Assembly: GCF_036885605.1 (NCBI RefSeq)
Contig: NZ_CP142523.1
Coordinates: 4,402,001-4,466,000, forward strand
Reading direction: 5' to 3'
Length of the DNA stretch: 64,000 bases
Source: Janthinobacterium sp. TB1-E2
GTDB taxonomy: Bacteria; Pseudomonadota; Gammaproteobacteria; Burkholderiales; Burkholderiaceae_D
Shown here: in pieces, positions 26,078-37,183 of the stretch
How positions within the stretch are numbered: position 1 is the stretch's first letter
Layout of the letters: every line of letters begins with the position of its first letter
Translations under genes and position numbers: made by a program
Notes under the pieces: generated by a model
Told to the model about the DNA's origin: nothing
What the model saw: only the letters and a program-made list of their open reading frames with translations
The model's database searches: none

Positions 26078-27781
26078 ATGGTCAAGACACTGCAACGACG
26101 ACGCCTAAGGCCACCTTGGTCGCCATGGATGGCATGTGCGTGCGCGGGTTTGTTGCTGATGACATGGAGTAACACTGCCGCCGCGCAAGAGACTAAGGAA
26201 CACAGCGAGCTTGATGCCACCGTTGTCGCGCCCTTTCACGCCGCGCGCGGTGAGCGTGTCACGCAGGCGCGTACATTTGTCGTGCGGCTCACCTATCCCG
26301 ACGAAGGCCGCAGCCATGCCGTGCGCTGGACCTTGACACTATCGGGTCCCGGCCCGCAAGGCGCCGTGCTGCGGCGCTGGTCGGGCACGGAACAGGTGGG
26401 GGCCAACGGCAAGAGCGTGAACTTGCCCTGGGATGGCCGCGCCGACGCCGATGCGCGCGAACGGAGGGTGCTGGCACAGGACGGCTTGTATCAGTTACGC
26501 CTGCTGGCGGTGGCCGATGCCGGCACGCCGCGGGAAGCGCAGGTGGAACAGCAGTGGCCCATCCAGGTGCAGCGCGGTGCAAGCACGGCGCCCATGGTGC
26601 GCGCCTTCCAGGCCGGCCTGCAGCAACTGCCCGGCCTGGAAGGCCAGCCCGGCTACCGCATCGTCTACGCCAACCTGCACAGCCAGACGCGCCACAGCGA
26701 TGGCGGCGCGGCGCTCGACGCCTGCCATGGCGCGCAAGACCCGCAAACGGCGCCCTACGGCCCCATCGATGCCTACAAGTATGCGCAAGAACACGGGCTC
26801 GACGTCCTGCTGACATCCGAGCACAACCATATGTACGACGGTTCGGACGGCACGAATAGCACTGCCACCCCTGCCGAAGCGATCGCGCTGTACCAGACGG
26901 GGCTGGCTGAAGCGGCCGCTTACACTGCCGCCCATCCCGGTTTCCTGGCCCTGTACGGCATGGAATGGGGCGTCATCAACAAGGGTGGCCACCTGAATAT
27001 CATCAATAGCGAGCAGTTGCTGGGCTGGGAAAAAAATGCCGGCGGGGAACTGCTGGCCGACGTGGAGACGCCGAAGGGCGATTACGCGGGCCTGTACACG
27101 CTGATGCGCGAACGGGGCTGGATCGGGCAGTTCAACCATCCGGCCCAAACGGGCCAGTTTCTCGTCAATGAGCAGCCGCTCGGCTACACGCCGGACGGCG
27201 ACGTGGCCATGGTGCTGTGCGAAGTCATGAATACGTCCGCGTTTTCCACGAACGATCAGGAAACGGAGAGCAGGCGCAGCAATTACGAGGCGGCCTGCAA
27301 CCGGGCCCTGGCGGCCGGCTACCACGTGGCCTTCAGCAGCAACCAGGACAATCACTGCGCCAACTGGGGCGCGTCGTATGGCAACCGCACGGCCGTGCTG
27401 GTGGCCAGCCCGGCCGCCGGCACGCCCGTTTCACGCGACAGCTTCCTCGACGCGCTGCGCGCGCGCCGCGTCTACGCCACGATGGACAAGCATGCGCAAC
27501 TGCTCTTCACGGCCAATGGCAAGCTGATGGGAGAGCGCTTCGACAACCGCGGTCCCTTGCGCCTGGCCACCAGCTTCAGCAACAGCGCCGGGAGGCAAGC
27601 GGCCGCCATCGCCATCCTCCACGGCGTACCGGGCGGCAACGGCTCCGTCACACAAGTATCGGACCAGGCCGAGCTCACCATCACGCCCGCGCCCGGCCCC
27701 CATTTCTATTACGCGCGGCTGACGCAGGATGACGGCAACATCGTCTGGTCGGCGCCCGTGTGGGTCAATCAGCTGCCGTGA
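26078..27781 (+). CDS. Exported PHP-like (CehA/McbA-type) metallohydrolase
   Basis: A 567-aa protein with a cationic N-terminus and signal sequence ending near AAAQE (about residues 17-37). An Ig-like or beta domain (45-180) comes next, then a PHP-type domain with ANLHSQTRHSDGG, a TSEHNHMYDG histidine cluster, ALYGMEWG, HLNIIN, GQFNHP and a late NQDNH motif. These are metal ligands of the polymerase/histidinol-phosphatase superfamily, although the first HxH is H-S-Q here. The substrate is unknown; relatives hydrolyse phosphoesters or carbamates. GGGAGG lies seven bases before the start. Its end overlaps the convergent LysR gene by 17 bases. Confidence 0.75.
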   Translation: MVKTLQRRRLRPPWSPWMACACAGLLLMTWSNTAAAQETKEHSELDATVVAPFHAARGERVTQARTFVVRLTYPDEGRSHAVRWTLTLSGPGPQGAVLRRWSGTEQVGANGKSVNLPWDGRADADARERRVLAQDGLYQLRLLAVADAGTPREAQVEQQWPIQVQRGASTAPMVRAFQAGLQQLPGLEGQPGYRIVYANLHSQTRHSDGGAALDACHGAQDPQTAPYGPIDAYKYAQEHGLDVLLTSEHNHMYDGSDGTNSTATPAEAIALYQTGLAEAAAYTAAHPGFLALYGMEWGVINKGGHLNIINSEQLLGWEKNAGGELLADVETPKGDYAGLYTLMRERGWIGQFNHPAQTGQFLVNEQPLGYTPDGDVAMVLCEVMNTSAFSTNDQETESRRSNYEAACNRALAAGYHVAFSSNQDNHCANWGASYGNRTAVLVASPAAGTPVSRDSFLDALRARRVYATMDKHAQLLFTANGKLMGERFDNRGPLRLATSFSNSAGRQAAAIAILHGVPGGNGSVTQVSDQAELTITPAPGPHFYYARLTQDDGNIVWSAPVWVNQLP

Positions 27782-28697
27782 TGGCGGTAGCGCGGGCGGA
27801 ATGCCGGGCCATCAATTCGGCCACCCAGTCGATAAAGACGCGTAGTTTCTTGCTGACATGGCGGTTCGGCGGATAGGCGAGATAGAGCGGCATGGGATCG
27901 ACCGTCCATGCTTCGAACAACGGCAGCAGGTCGCCCCTGGCCACGTGCGGGCGCGCCATATAATCGGGCAGCCACAGCACGCCCAGCCCCGCCACCCCGG
28001 CCGCCAGATAGGCGTTGCCGTCGTCGATCGACAACACATACTGGCCATGGATCTTGACGCTCTTGCCCTCGCGGTGCATCACGTAGGGAAAACCGTTGCC
28101 GCTGCGTCCCCAGCGAAAGCGCACGATGCGGTGCGCGCTGTCCTGCAAGTCCAGCGGATGCAAGGGCGTGCCCACCCGTTGCAGGTAGGCCGGTGCCGCA
28201 TACACGCCCAGTGGCAAGTTGGCGAGCTTGCGCGCCATCAGCGACTGGTCGGTGATGTCACCGCCGCGTATCACGCAATCGACATTGTCGGCGATCACGT
28301 CGACCATGCGGTCGCTGGCGCCCATGTCGAGCACGATATCGGGATACAGCGCATGAAACGTGGGCAGCGCCGGCACCAGCAGCAAGGCGGCGAGCGGACT
28401 GGGCACGTCCACCCGCAACTGGCCCCGCGGCAAGGCGGCGGCATGCGGCAAGCTCGTTTCGATTTCTTCCAGGGTATCGAGCACCTGCACGATGCGTTCG
28501 TAATAGGCCGCGCCATCGGCCGTCACATTGACCTTGCGCGTGGTGCGGTTCAGCAGTTTCAGGCGCAGGCGCGCCTCGAGCTGTTGCACCAGCTGCGTCA
28601 CCGTGGTGCGGCTCATGTGCAAGGTCGCGGCCGCGCGCGTAAAACTGCCCGTCTCGACCACCCGTACGAACGCCTTCATCGCATCAAACCTGTCCAT
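27765..28697 (-). CDS. LysR-family transcriptional regulator
   Basis: A 310-aa regulator with an N-terminal winged HTH (FVRVVETGSFTRAAATLHMSRTTVTQLVQQLE, key residues GSFTRAAATLHMSRTTVTQ) and a periplasmic-binding-like effector domain. The start MDRFDAMKAF is chosen because GGAGG sits five bases upstream; two earlier in-frame ATGs lack a site. It diverges from a RidA-family gene, its probable target. Confidence 0.88.
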   Translation of the reverse strand: MDRFDAMKAFVRVVETGSFTRAAATLHMSRTTVTQLVQQLEARLRLKLLNRTTRKVNVTADGAAYYERIVQVLDTLEEIETSLPHAAALPRGQLRVDVPSPLAALLLVPALPTFHALYPDIVLDMGASDRMVDVIADNVDCVIRGGDITDQSLMARKLANLPLGVYAAPAYLQRVGTPLHPLDLQDSAHRIVRFRWGRSGNGFPYVMHREGKSVKIHGQYVLSIDDGNAYLAAGVAGLGVLWLPDYMARPHVARGDLLPLFEAWTVDPMPLYLAYPPNRHVSKKLRVFIDWVAELMARHSARATAITAAD

Positions 28698-28828
28698 CCA
28701 CACCTCCGCCATTCGATTGTTTGGATTATACAAATAGTCCAGTCCGATCTGGCCGCTTTATCCGCAGGTTGGCAGCAGATAAAGTGTTCTCCAGGCAGCA
28801 ACTTCGCTGTATCAATAAAGGAAAGCTG

Positions 28829-29221
28829 ATGAAACGCGACGTCGTATTCCCTGCGGGCCGCCAAGCCCTGTATGAACAGAACCGCTATTCCCCTGCCGTG
28901 CGCGCCAACGGCCTGCTGTTTGTCTCGGGACAGGTCGGCAGCCGCGAAGATGGCACGCCCGAACCCGGGCTCGACGCCCAGGTCCGGCGCGCCTTCGACA
29001 ACCTGAACGCCATCTTGCACGCCGCCGGCTGCACCTTCGACGACGCGCAGGACGTGACCATTTTTATCGTCGACCCGCAGGCTAACTTCCAGCGCATCTG
29101 GGATATCGTGCAGGCAGAGTATTGGGGCCAGGCGCCGCACCCGACGGTCACGGCCGTTGGTGTGACGTGGCTGTATGGTTTCCAGTTCGAGATCAAGGTG
29201 GTGGCCAAGCTGCCGGGCTAG
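28829..29221 (+). CDS. RidA-family protein (YjgF/YER057c/UK114)
   Basis: A 130-aa trimer-forming protein of the Rid superfamily, which hydrolyse reactive enamine/imine intermediates or related compounds. Conserved parts include YSPAVRANGLLFVSGQVG, a LDAQVRRAFDNLNAIL helix, AQDVTIFIVD and the C-terminal AVGVTWLYG. The archetypal RidA Arg105 and its surrounding motif are not clearly kept (HPTVTAVGV in place of PARxxxxV), so it probably belongs to another Rid subgroup. The start is set by AAGGAAAG five bases before ATG. It is divergent from the LysR gene. Confidence 0.82.
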   Translation: MKRDVVFPAGRQALYEQNRYSPAVRANGLLFVSGQVGSREDGTPEPGLDAQVRRAFDNLNAILHAAGCTFDDAQDVTIFIVDPQANFQRIWDIVQAEYWGQAPHPTVTAVGVTWLYGFQFEIKVVAKLPG

Positions 29222-29346
29222 AACACGGCGTCCGCCAGCGTGCAGGGAAATGGCAGCAGGCTTTCCCTCGCACGATTGCCCGTCGCAAGGTGCGCTGGCA
29301 CTGATCTATGGCAACATTGCGCAACCGACGCATGCCAGGAAACGCA

Positions 29347-29982
29347 ATGAAACCAAAAGCGCTGATCATCGCCAATATTGAAGCGTACTTGCTGGAGCCG
29401 CTGAGCGCAGCGGGCTTCAAGTTCTCGCCTAGCCAGCTGACCTTCAAGCGCACGCAGAACGAATTCGTCCAGGCCATCCATTTCCAGGCCAACCGTCACA
29501 ACGAAGAAGATGTCTGCGCAGCATTCTGGAGCCACTATCAAGTCTCGTCCAGATCCTATGCAACATGGCACACGGCGCGCTACGGCCGTGAACCTGTCAA
29601 CAATATCGTTGGCGGCGTGGCGGACTGGAATATCAGAAACTGGCAATTCCCTATCCTCGATGGCAAGCAGGACAAGGAACTCCAGCTCGTCGATCCGTCC
29701 CATCGGGCAACGGTCATGGCCTGCCTGCGGGACAATCTGCTGGAGTTGGCCGTCCCCTGGCTTGAGCGCCTGTCCAATTGGGAAAATGCGGCCCTGGCTC
29801 TCGTCGAAGCGCAAGAATCGCATGCGAGGGCCTGCGATTTTTATCTGATGGCGGGCAAGCAGGAAAAAGCCTTGTGGGCCTTGAACGAAGGCATTGCCTA
29901 TTGGCAGAAAAATCCCGCAGCCTCTTTTCCGGAAGAAAAAGAAGAGATCGCTTTGCGGATGGAGAAATACGCCTATGCTTGA
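29347..29982 (+). CDS. DUF4304-like protein
   Basis: A 211-aa cytosolic protein. The N-terminal 120 residues look like DUF4304: a GFKFSPSQLTFKRTQNEFVQAIHFQ strand pattern and a conserved FWSHYQV segment (first motif shown by its key residues FKRTQNEF). The second half is helical with tetratricopeptide-like pairs. The function of DUF4304 is unknown; it is often found near toxin or immunity genes. AGGAAA lies four bases before the chosen start. Its stop overlaps the next start by 8 bases, so the two are coupled. Confidence 0.65.
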   Translation: MKPKALIIANIEAYLLEPLSAAGFKFSPSQLTFKRTQNEFVQAIHFQANRHNEEDVCAAFWSHYQVSSRSYATWHTARYGREPVNNIVGGVADWNIRNWQFPILDGKQDKELQLVDPSHRATVMACLRDNLLELAVPWLERLSNWENAALALVEAQESHARACDFYLMAGKQEKALWALNEGIAYWQKNPAASFPEEKEEIALRMEKYAYA

Positions 29983-30634
29983 CATCACGTGCCCCTACGA
30001 TGGCGACTGCGGGCGCCACTTCGACAGCAGCGCAATGGATGCCTCGGATGGCGCGTTCTTGAAAACGGCCATCGGTAAAAAAATGACGTTCATGTTCCTG
30101 CACTGCCCCGCATGTGCAAGGATGTTCCAGTTCAATCCAGTCGCCTGGACAGCGCAGGCGTGCGAAGCCGTCGCGCCCAAGGCCGTCCGCGTAGCGAAGA
30201 AAAGCGGCAAGCAGCTGGAAAAATTGCTGGCCAGGGAAAAAGTGGCCCTGCCCCAGGCCTATCTCGCTCACCTCCGCAGCGCAAAGCCACGTCCCGACGT
30301 GGCGATTTTCACCGATGAAGAACCCTTCACGCTGTACAGCCTGGACGCGCTGTGCAAAGACGTCGAGGTGGATGGAACAAGCTATCTGGCAGTCAGGCAA
30401 CTGGCTGGCTTTGCGCAGGCGCTGGCAGAAGCGGCGGGAACGGGGTCGAAGCAGGCTGCACCGTTCAGTCCTGCCGAGCTGGCGGAGTGCCTGGCCATCG
30501 GCGAGGAAAACACGCGCATCCTGTTCATCGACAGCCGCGACAACGATTCCTTATGGATTTATCACTGCGACGGCGGCGATGTCGAAAAGACGCGGCTCAC
30601 CGTAACCTCGCTGATGGGCCCTGGCGTATCCTGA
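29975..30634 (+). CDS. Zn-ribbon protein with SUKH-like segment, unknown function
   Basis: A 219-aa protein. The N-terminus has two cysteine pairs, TCPYDGDCG and HCPACARMF, resembling a zinc ribbon. A middle segment (LEKLLAREKVALPQAYLAHL onward, about 75-140) resembles SMI1/KNR4 (SUKH) folds used by many immunity proteins; this is a weak visual match. The C-terminus has ITRILFIDSRDND-like strands ending in LTVTSLMGPG. The start MLDITCPY overlaps the DUF4304 stop. I cannot assign a function; a two-gene immunity or stress cassette is one reading. Confidence 0.55.
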   Translation: MLDITCPYDGDCGRHFDSSAMDASDGAFLKTAIGKKMTFMFLHCPACARMFQFNPVAWTAQACEAVAPKAVRVAKKSGKQLEKLLAREKVALPQAYLAHLRSAKPRPDVAIFTDEEPFTLYSLDALCKDVEVDGTSYLAVRQLAGFAQALAEAAGTGSKQAAPFSPAELAECLAIGEENTRILFIDSRDNDSLWIYHCDGGDVEKTRLTVTSLMGPGVS

Positions 30635-30812
30635 AGGGGGCAGTACGCCGCAGATTCTGCGGCCAGCTTCCATTCCAGCAAACAATATTGGAAAAGTAAT
30701 TATTTTTTAATTAGCCGTCCATAGACACTGGTTCCTCGCAGCAATCCATGGCACCATGGCTGCGCCGTTTTGCCTGCAACGCGGCCTCCATCGGACCAAC
30801 CAGGAACCCTAC

Positions 30813-32918
30813 ATGTCGTCATATCGTACCTTCGCCGGCAGCATGCTGCTCGGCCTGGCCGCAGCGGGCATCGCCCATGCGCAAGCCCCCGCCCCTGCCG
30901 CCGCCAACATCGATCCCCATTTGTGGCTGGAAGAAGTCCTCGGCGACAAGCCGCTGGCCTGGGTCAAGCAGCACAATGCCGTCAGCACCAGGGAATTGGA
31001 AGCCCAGCCCGGCTTCCCCGCCCTGCAGGCGCGCCTGAAAACCATCCTCAACTCGAAGGAACGCATTCCCTACGTCAGCAAGGAAGGCGAGTTTTACTAT
31101 AATTTCTGGCGCGACGCCCAGCACGTGCGCGGCATCTGGCGCCGCACGACCCTGGCGCAATACCAGCTGGCCGAACCCGTATGGGAAACCGTGATCGACC
31201 TCGACCAGCTGGCCGCCGGCGAGAGTGAAAACTGGGTCTGGGGCGGCGCCTCTTGCCTGTATCCGAAGGGCGAACGCTGCCTCATTTCCCTGTCGCGCGG
31301 CGGCGGCGACGCCAAGGTGGTGCGCGAATACGACGTGGCCAAGCGCGCCTTCGTCGAGGGTGGCTTCACCTTGCCCGAAGCGAAGGGCAGCACCAGCTGG
31401 ATCGACCAGGATACCCTGTTCGTGTCCACCGATTTCGGCCCCGGTTCGATGACCAGCTCGGGCTACCCGCGCATCATCAAGCAGTGGCAGCGCGGCACGC
31501 CGCTGGCGCAGGCGCAAACGCTGTATGAAGCCAAGCCCGACGACTTGAGCGCGGCAGCCTACAAGGATTTCACGCCAGGCTACGAACATCAATTTATCGA
31601 GCGGCAAATCGATTTCTACAGCGGCGAGATGTTCCTGCGCGACGGCGCCGAGTTGAAGAAGGTGCCGAAGCCGGACGACGCTACGGCCTTCACCGTGCGC
31701 GACCAGCTGGTCATCACCTTGCGCTCGGACTGGAAAGTGAACGGCAAGACCTATCTGCAAGGCTCCTTGCTGGCCACCGATTTCAAGGCCTTCATGCAGG
31801 GCAAGCAGGAACTGGAAGTGCTGTACGCGCCCACGGCCACGTCGTCGCTGGACAATGTCACGGCGACCAAGTCCGCCATCCTCGTCACCACGCTGGACAA
31901 GGTCAAGAACCGCCTGACGGAACTGCGCCACGTGAACGGCAAGTGGCAGCGCCGCGCCGTCGATGCGCCCAAGCTGGGCACCCTGGCCGTCAGCGCGCTC
32001 GACTCCGTCGACTCGGACCAGTACTTCCTGACGGTGACCGACTTCCTCAACCCGACCACCCTGTATCTGGCCACGGCGCAAAGCGACAAGCGCACGAAGA
32101 TCAAGTCGCTGCCCGCCTACTACGACGCCACGCCGTACAAGGTGGAGCAGTTCGAATCGACGTCGAAGGATGGCACCAAGGTGCCATATTTCGCCATCAT
32201 GGGCAAGAAGACGAAGTTCGACGGCAGCAACCCCACCGTGCTGTATGGCTACGGCGGCTTTGAAGTGTCGCTCAAACCAAGCTACAGCGGCACCACCGGC
32301 GTGGCGTGGCTGGAAAAGGGCGGCGTGTACGTGCTGGCAAATATCCGCGGCGGCGGCGAGTTCGGTCCCCGCTGGCACCAGGCGGCGCTGAAGGAAAACC
32401 GCCAGCGCGCGTATGACGACTTCATCTCGGTGGCGCAGGACCTGATCAAGCGCAAGATCACGAGCCCGCGCCACCTGGGCATCATGGGCGGCAGCAATGG
32501 CGGCCTGCTGACGGGCGCCGTGCTGGTGCAGCGTCCCGATTTGTTCAACGCCGTCGTCAGCCAGGTGCCGCTGCTCGACATGCGCCGCTATAACAAGATG
32601 CTGGCGGGCGCCTCGTGGATGGGAGAGTACGGCGACCCGGACGTGCCGGAACAATGGGCGTACATCAGCAAGTACTCGCCGTACCAGAACGTCTTCAAGG
32701 ACAAGAAATATCCGCGCGTGCTGTTTACCACCTCGACGCGCGACGACCGGGTCCACCCTGGCCATGCGCGCAAGATGGTGGCAAAGATGGAAGAGCAAGG
32801 CCACGACGTGCTGTACTGGGAAAACACGGAAGGCGGCCATGCGGGCGCCGCCAATAACGACCAGCAGGCGCTGATGTGGGCGCTGACCTACACCTTCCTG
32901 CTGGAGCAGCTGAAGTAA
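30813..32918 (+). CDS. Exported prolyl oligopeptidase family serine peptidase
   Basis: A 701-aa S9 peptidase with a signal peptide ending AHAQA (about residue 25), so it works in the periplasm or outside. A seven-bladed propeller occupies about 60-430 and the alpha/beta hydrolase domain 440-700. The nucleophile S561 is in GGSNGG, the acid in TSTRDDRVHP and the His in EGGHAGA. It should cleave short proline-containing peptides. MSSYRTF is chosen as the start: AGGA sits nine bases upstream and the signal peptide begins there. The 178 bases before it hold a GCCGCAG/CTGCGGC hairpin at 30647-30663 and an AT-rich promoter-like stretch. Confidence 0.92.
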   Translation: MSSYRTFAGSMLLGLAAAGIAHAQAPAPAAANIDPHLWLEEVLGDKPLAWVKQHNAVSTRELEAQPGFPALQARLKTILNSKERIPYVSKEGEFYYNFWRDAQHVRGIWRRTTLAQYQLAEPVWETVIDLDQLAAGESENWVWGGASCLYPKGERCLISLSRGGGDAKVVREYDVAKRAFVEGGFTLPEAKGSTSWIDQDTLFVSTDFGPGSMTSSGYPRIIKQWQRGTPLAQAQTLYEAKPDDLSAAAYKDFTPGYEHQFIERQIDFYSGEMFLRDGAELKKVPKPDDATAFTVRDQLVITLRSDWKVNGKTYLQGSLLATDFKAFMQGKQELEVLYAPTATSSLDNVTATKSAILVTTLDKVKNRLTELRHVNGKWQRRAVDAPKLGTLAVSALDSVDSDQYFLTVTDFLNPTTLYLATAQSDKRTKIKSLPAYYDATPYKVEQFESTSKDGTKVPYFAIMGKKTKFDGSNPTVLYGYGGFEVSLKPSYSGTTGVAWLEKGGVYVLANIRGGGEFGPRWHQAALKENRQRAYDDFISVAQDLIKRKITSPRHLGIMGGSNGGLLTGAVLVQRPDLFNAVVSQVPLLDMRRYNKMLAGASWMGEYGDPDVPEQWAYISKYSPYQNVFKDKKYPRVLFTTSTRDDRVHPGHARKMVAKMEEQGHDVLYWENTEGGHAGAANNDQQALMWALTYTFLLEQLK

Positions 32919-32925
32919 TGTGGTG

Positions 32926-33036
32926 GTGTCGGATTACGCGCTCACGCGCCTCGGCGGCCCCGCTAATCCGACCTACCCGGAATACAGGCCGAAGTCGTAG
33001 CTGTAGGTCGGGTTAGCCCAGCGGGCGTAACCCGAC
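32926..33036. repeat. REP-like palindromic pair between two convergent genes
   Basis: Two palindromic units are seen. Unit one has GTCGGATTACGCG (32928-32940) facing GCTAATCCGACCTAC (32962-32976). Unit two runs GTAGGTCGGGTTAGCC (33003-33018) to GCGTAACCCGAC (33025-33036). They are near copies in opposite order, like the paired REP/BIME elements of proteobacteria, in the gap between the peptidase and the convergent GST gene. They may also end both transcripts. Confidence 0.75.
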
Positions 33037-33071
33037 AAACATTGTTGACGTGGGCCGGTAGCAAAATATCC

Positions 33072-33695
33072 TTACTTCGCCTGCGCGCTGGGCCGTTCCG
33101 CGATGCGGTCGCGGTAGGCCTGCAGGTTGGCCAAGCCTTCCGCGCCGGGCCGGTACTTCATCAGGCCGCGCACAAATTCCAGCGCGCAGAAGGCCGTGAT
33201 GTCGGCAATCGTAAAGCGGTCGCCGCCGATGTAGGGCTGGTGAGCCAGCACCTGATCCAGCCATTGCGCCGTCTCGCGCAGCTTGCCCGCCTGCGCCGTG
33301 GCGAAATCGGGAAACTGCGGGTTTTCCAGCGCCACCAGGGCCGGATGGCCGTGGCGCACCCAGTTGGCGGCTGCGCTGAACAAATGCAGTTCCACGCGGC
33401 GGTCTGCCATTTCAATGAACGCGCGCTCCTCGTAACCATCTCCCATCAGGTTCGGCTGCGGCTGCAAGCCCTCCAGGTAAGTGCAGATGGCGCGGGTCTC
33501 GGTCAGCACGCGCCCGTCGTCCAGTTCCAGCACGGGCACGCGGCCCAGCGGGTTTTTCGCCAGGAAGGCGGGATCGCGATGATGGCCCGCCATCAGGTCG
33601 AGCGCCACTTCCTCGATACCGGTGATGCCCTTCTCGGCGATGAACATGGTGACGCGGCGCGGATTGGGCGTGCGGGGGCTGATAATCAGTTTCAT
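33072..33695 (-). CDS. Glutathione S-transferase family protein
   Basis: A 207-aa cytosolic protein. The N-terminal thioredoxin-like domain has LIISPRTPNPRRVTMFIAEKGI, NPLGRVPVLELDDGRVLTETRAICTYL (the VPVLEL cis-Pro and ETRAI glutathione site are shown). The C-terminal helical domain includes FTIADITAFCALEF. A catalytic Ser (S6) or Tyr cannot be fixed by eye; the class is beta- or Ure2p-like. It probably conjugates or reduces electrophiles. It is divergent from the M1 aminopeptidase gene. Confidence 0.88.
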   Translation of the reverse strand: MKLIISPRTPNPRRVTMFIAEKGITGIEEVALDLMAGHHRDPAFLAKNPLGRVPVLELDDGRVLTETRAICTYLEGLQPQPNLMGDGYEERAFIEMADRRVELHLFSAAANWVRHGHPALVALENPQFPDFATAQAGKLRETAQWLDQVLAHQPYIGGDRFTIADITAFCALEFVRGLMKYRPGAEGLANLQAYRDRIAERPSAQAK

Positions 33696-33846
33696 GTGCT
33701 TGGGTCTCGTCTTGTTATGTTAGTGGGCGCGGCTGCGGGACTGGCCTGCGGCAGTACAATCATGCGCCCATCATACCAGCGCACCGCCATGGTGCGGCGC
33801 CCCTGGCGCGTTGACTTTGCCCCCGTTTCACCTTAGATTGCTGTAC

Positions 33847-33927
33847 GGGAACGCTGGCCGCCAGTTCCAGCGATGTCCCGCTACCGCCATCAACGCCCGC
33901 AGCCCATCCGGCTGGCGGGCGTTTTAT
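33847..33927 (+). terminator. Tandem hairpins with terminator-like U-tract upstream of the M1 peptidase
   Basis: Hairpin one pairs GGGA-CGCTGG (33847-33857) with CCAGCG-TCCC (33867-33879). Hairpin two pairs AACGCCCGC (33892-33900) with GCGGGCGTT (33915-33923), a perfect 9-bp stem followed by TTAT. It lies 20 bases before the chosen ATG on the same strand, with no upstream + strand gene nearby, so it looks like a leader attenuator rather than a 3' end. Confidence 0.5.
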
Positions 33928-33947
33928 CCATGAAACTAGGGCATACC

Positions 33948-36653
<2,706 letters not shown>

Positions 36654-36663
36654 GTAATTGGCA

Positions 36664-36683
36664 TCCCGGCCCTGGTGCCGGGA
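36664..36683. terminator. Hairpin downstream of the M1 peptidase
   Basis: Inverted repeat TCCCGGC (36664-36670) / GCCGGGA (36677-36683) with a 6-base loop, 10 bases after the stop codon. It lacks a clear U-run on the plus strand, so it may be a 3' stabilising stem rather than a full terminator. Confidence 0.45.
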
Positions 36684-36691
36684 ACTGATGA

Positions 36692-36737
36692 AAACGCAGG
36701 CAAAAAAAACCGGCTTCGCAAAGTGCGGTAGCCGGTT
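36692..36737 (-). terminator. Strong intrinsic terminator on the minus strand
   Basis: On the minus strand AACCGGCT (36737-36730) pairs with AGCCGGTT (36715-36708) across a 14-base loop, followed by eight T residues. The U-tract is only on this strand. The nearest minus-strand protein gene upstream is more than 1.1 kb away and separated by a convergent plus-strand gene, so the transcript that it ends is not explained by the protein genes. Confidence 0.75.
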
Positions 36738-37183
36738 GAAACGCTGTTTCAGAGCGCAGGGATAAAACGGGAAAACACATGAAAAAGTGGAAATCGTGCC
36801 GGTCATTGAGGTGTCCGGCAACCTTGCGCTCGGGGTTTCCGTGCGCCATGTATCCACTATGCCAGCCCTTCGTTGAAACAGGCTTAGGACTTCATTAAAT
36901 CCCCGCCCGTTTCCCGTATTTCCCCTGCCCCGCCCTGCAATCATTACTATAAAACAAGTTTAACGTATCTGGTGCCGATGGTTGAGCTCACCGGCTAAGC
37001 TGTTGAGTCATGCCTGCATCCTATCGCTCCCGGAACGTAGTGATCTGCGCATCGCATGCTGTGTGCCAACAAAAGCATCATAACAGCGTCATATGACCGC
37101 CATATGACCTAGCTCTAACATTGCACGCGCACCTCCGCGCGGATCGCGTACTATGCCCCCATCGCCCTTGCCTCTTCTGCCCC
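36738..37183 (-). ncRNA. Candidate minus-strand small RNA in an otherwise gene-free 0.5-kb region
   Basis: No credible protein gene lies between the M1 peptidase and the YceI lipoprotein. Minus-strand sequence from about 36970 runs into the strong terminator at 36700. A promoter-like TTGTTT...TATAGTAAT occurs at 36958-36939 (minus). A transcript of about 230-270 nt is therefore possible. No known RNA family was recognised; the plus strand shows only the likely promoter of the downstream gene. Confidence 0.35.

Noticed and set aside
33892-33927. Known riboswitch upstream of the M1 peptidase
   Set aside because: The hairpins do not match any aptamer family that I can recognise, and the region is too short for the common large classes. 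Kept only as an attenuator-like leader.
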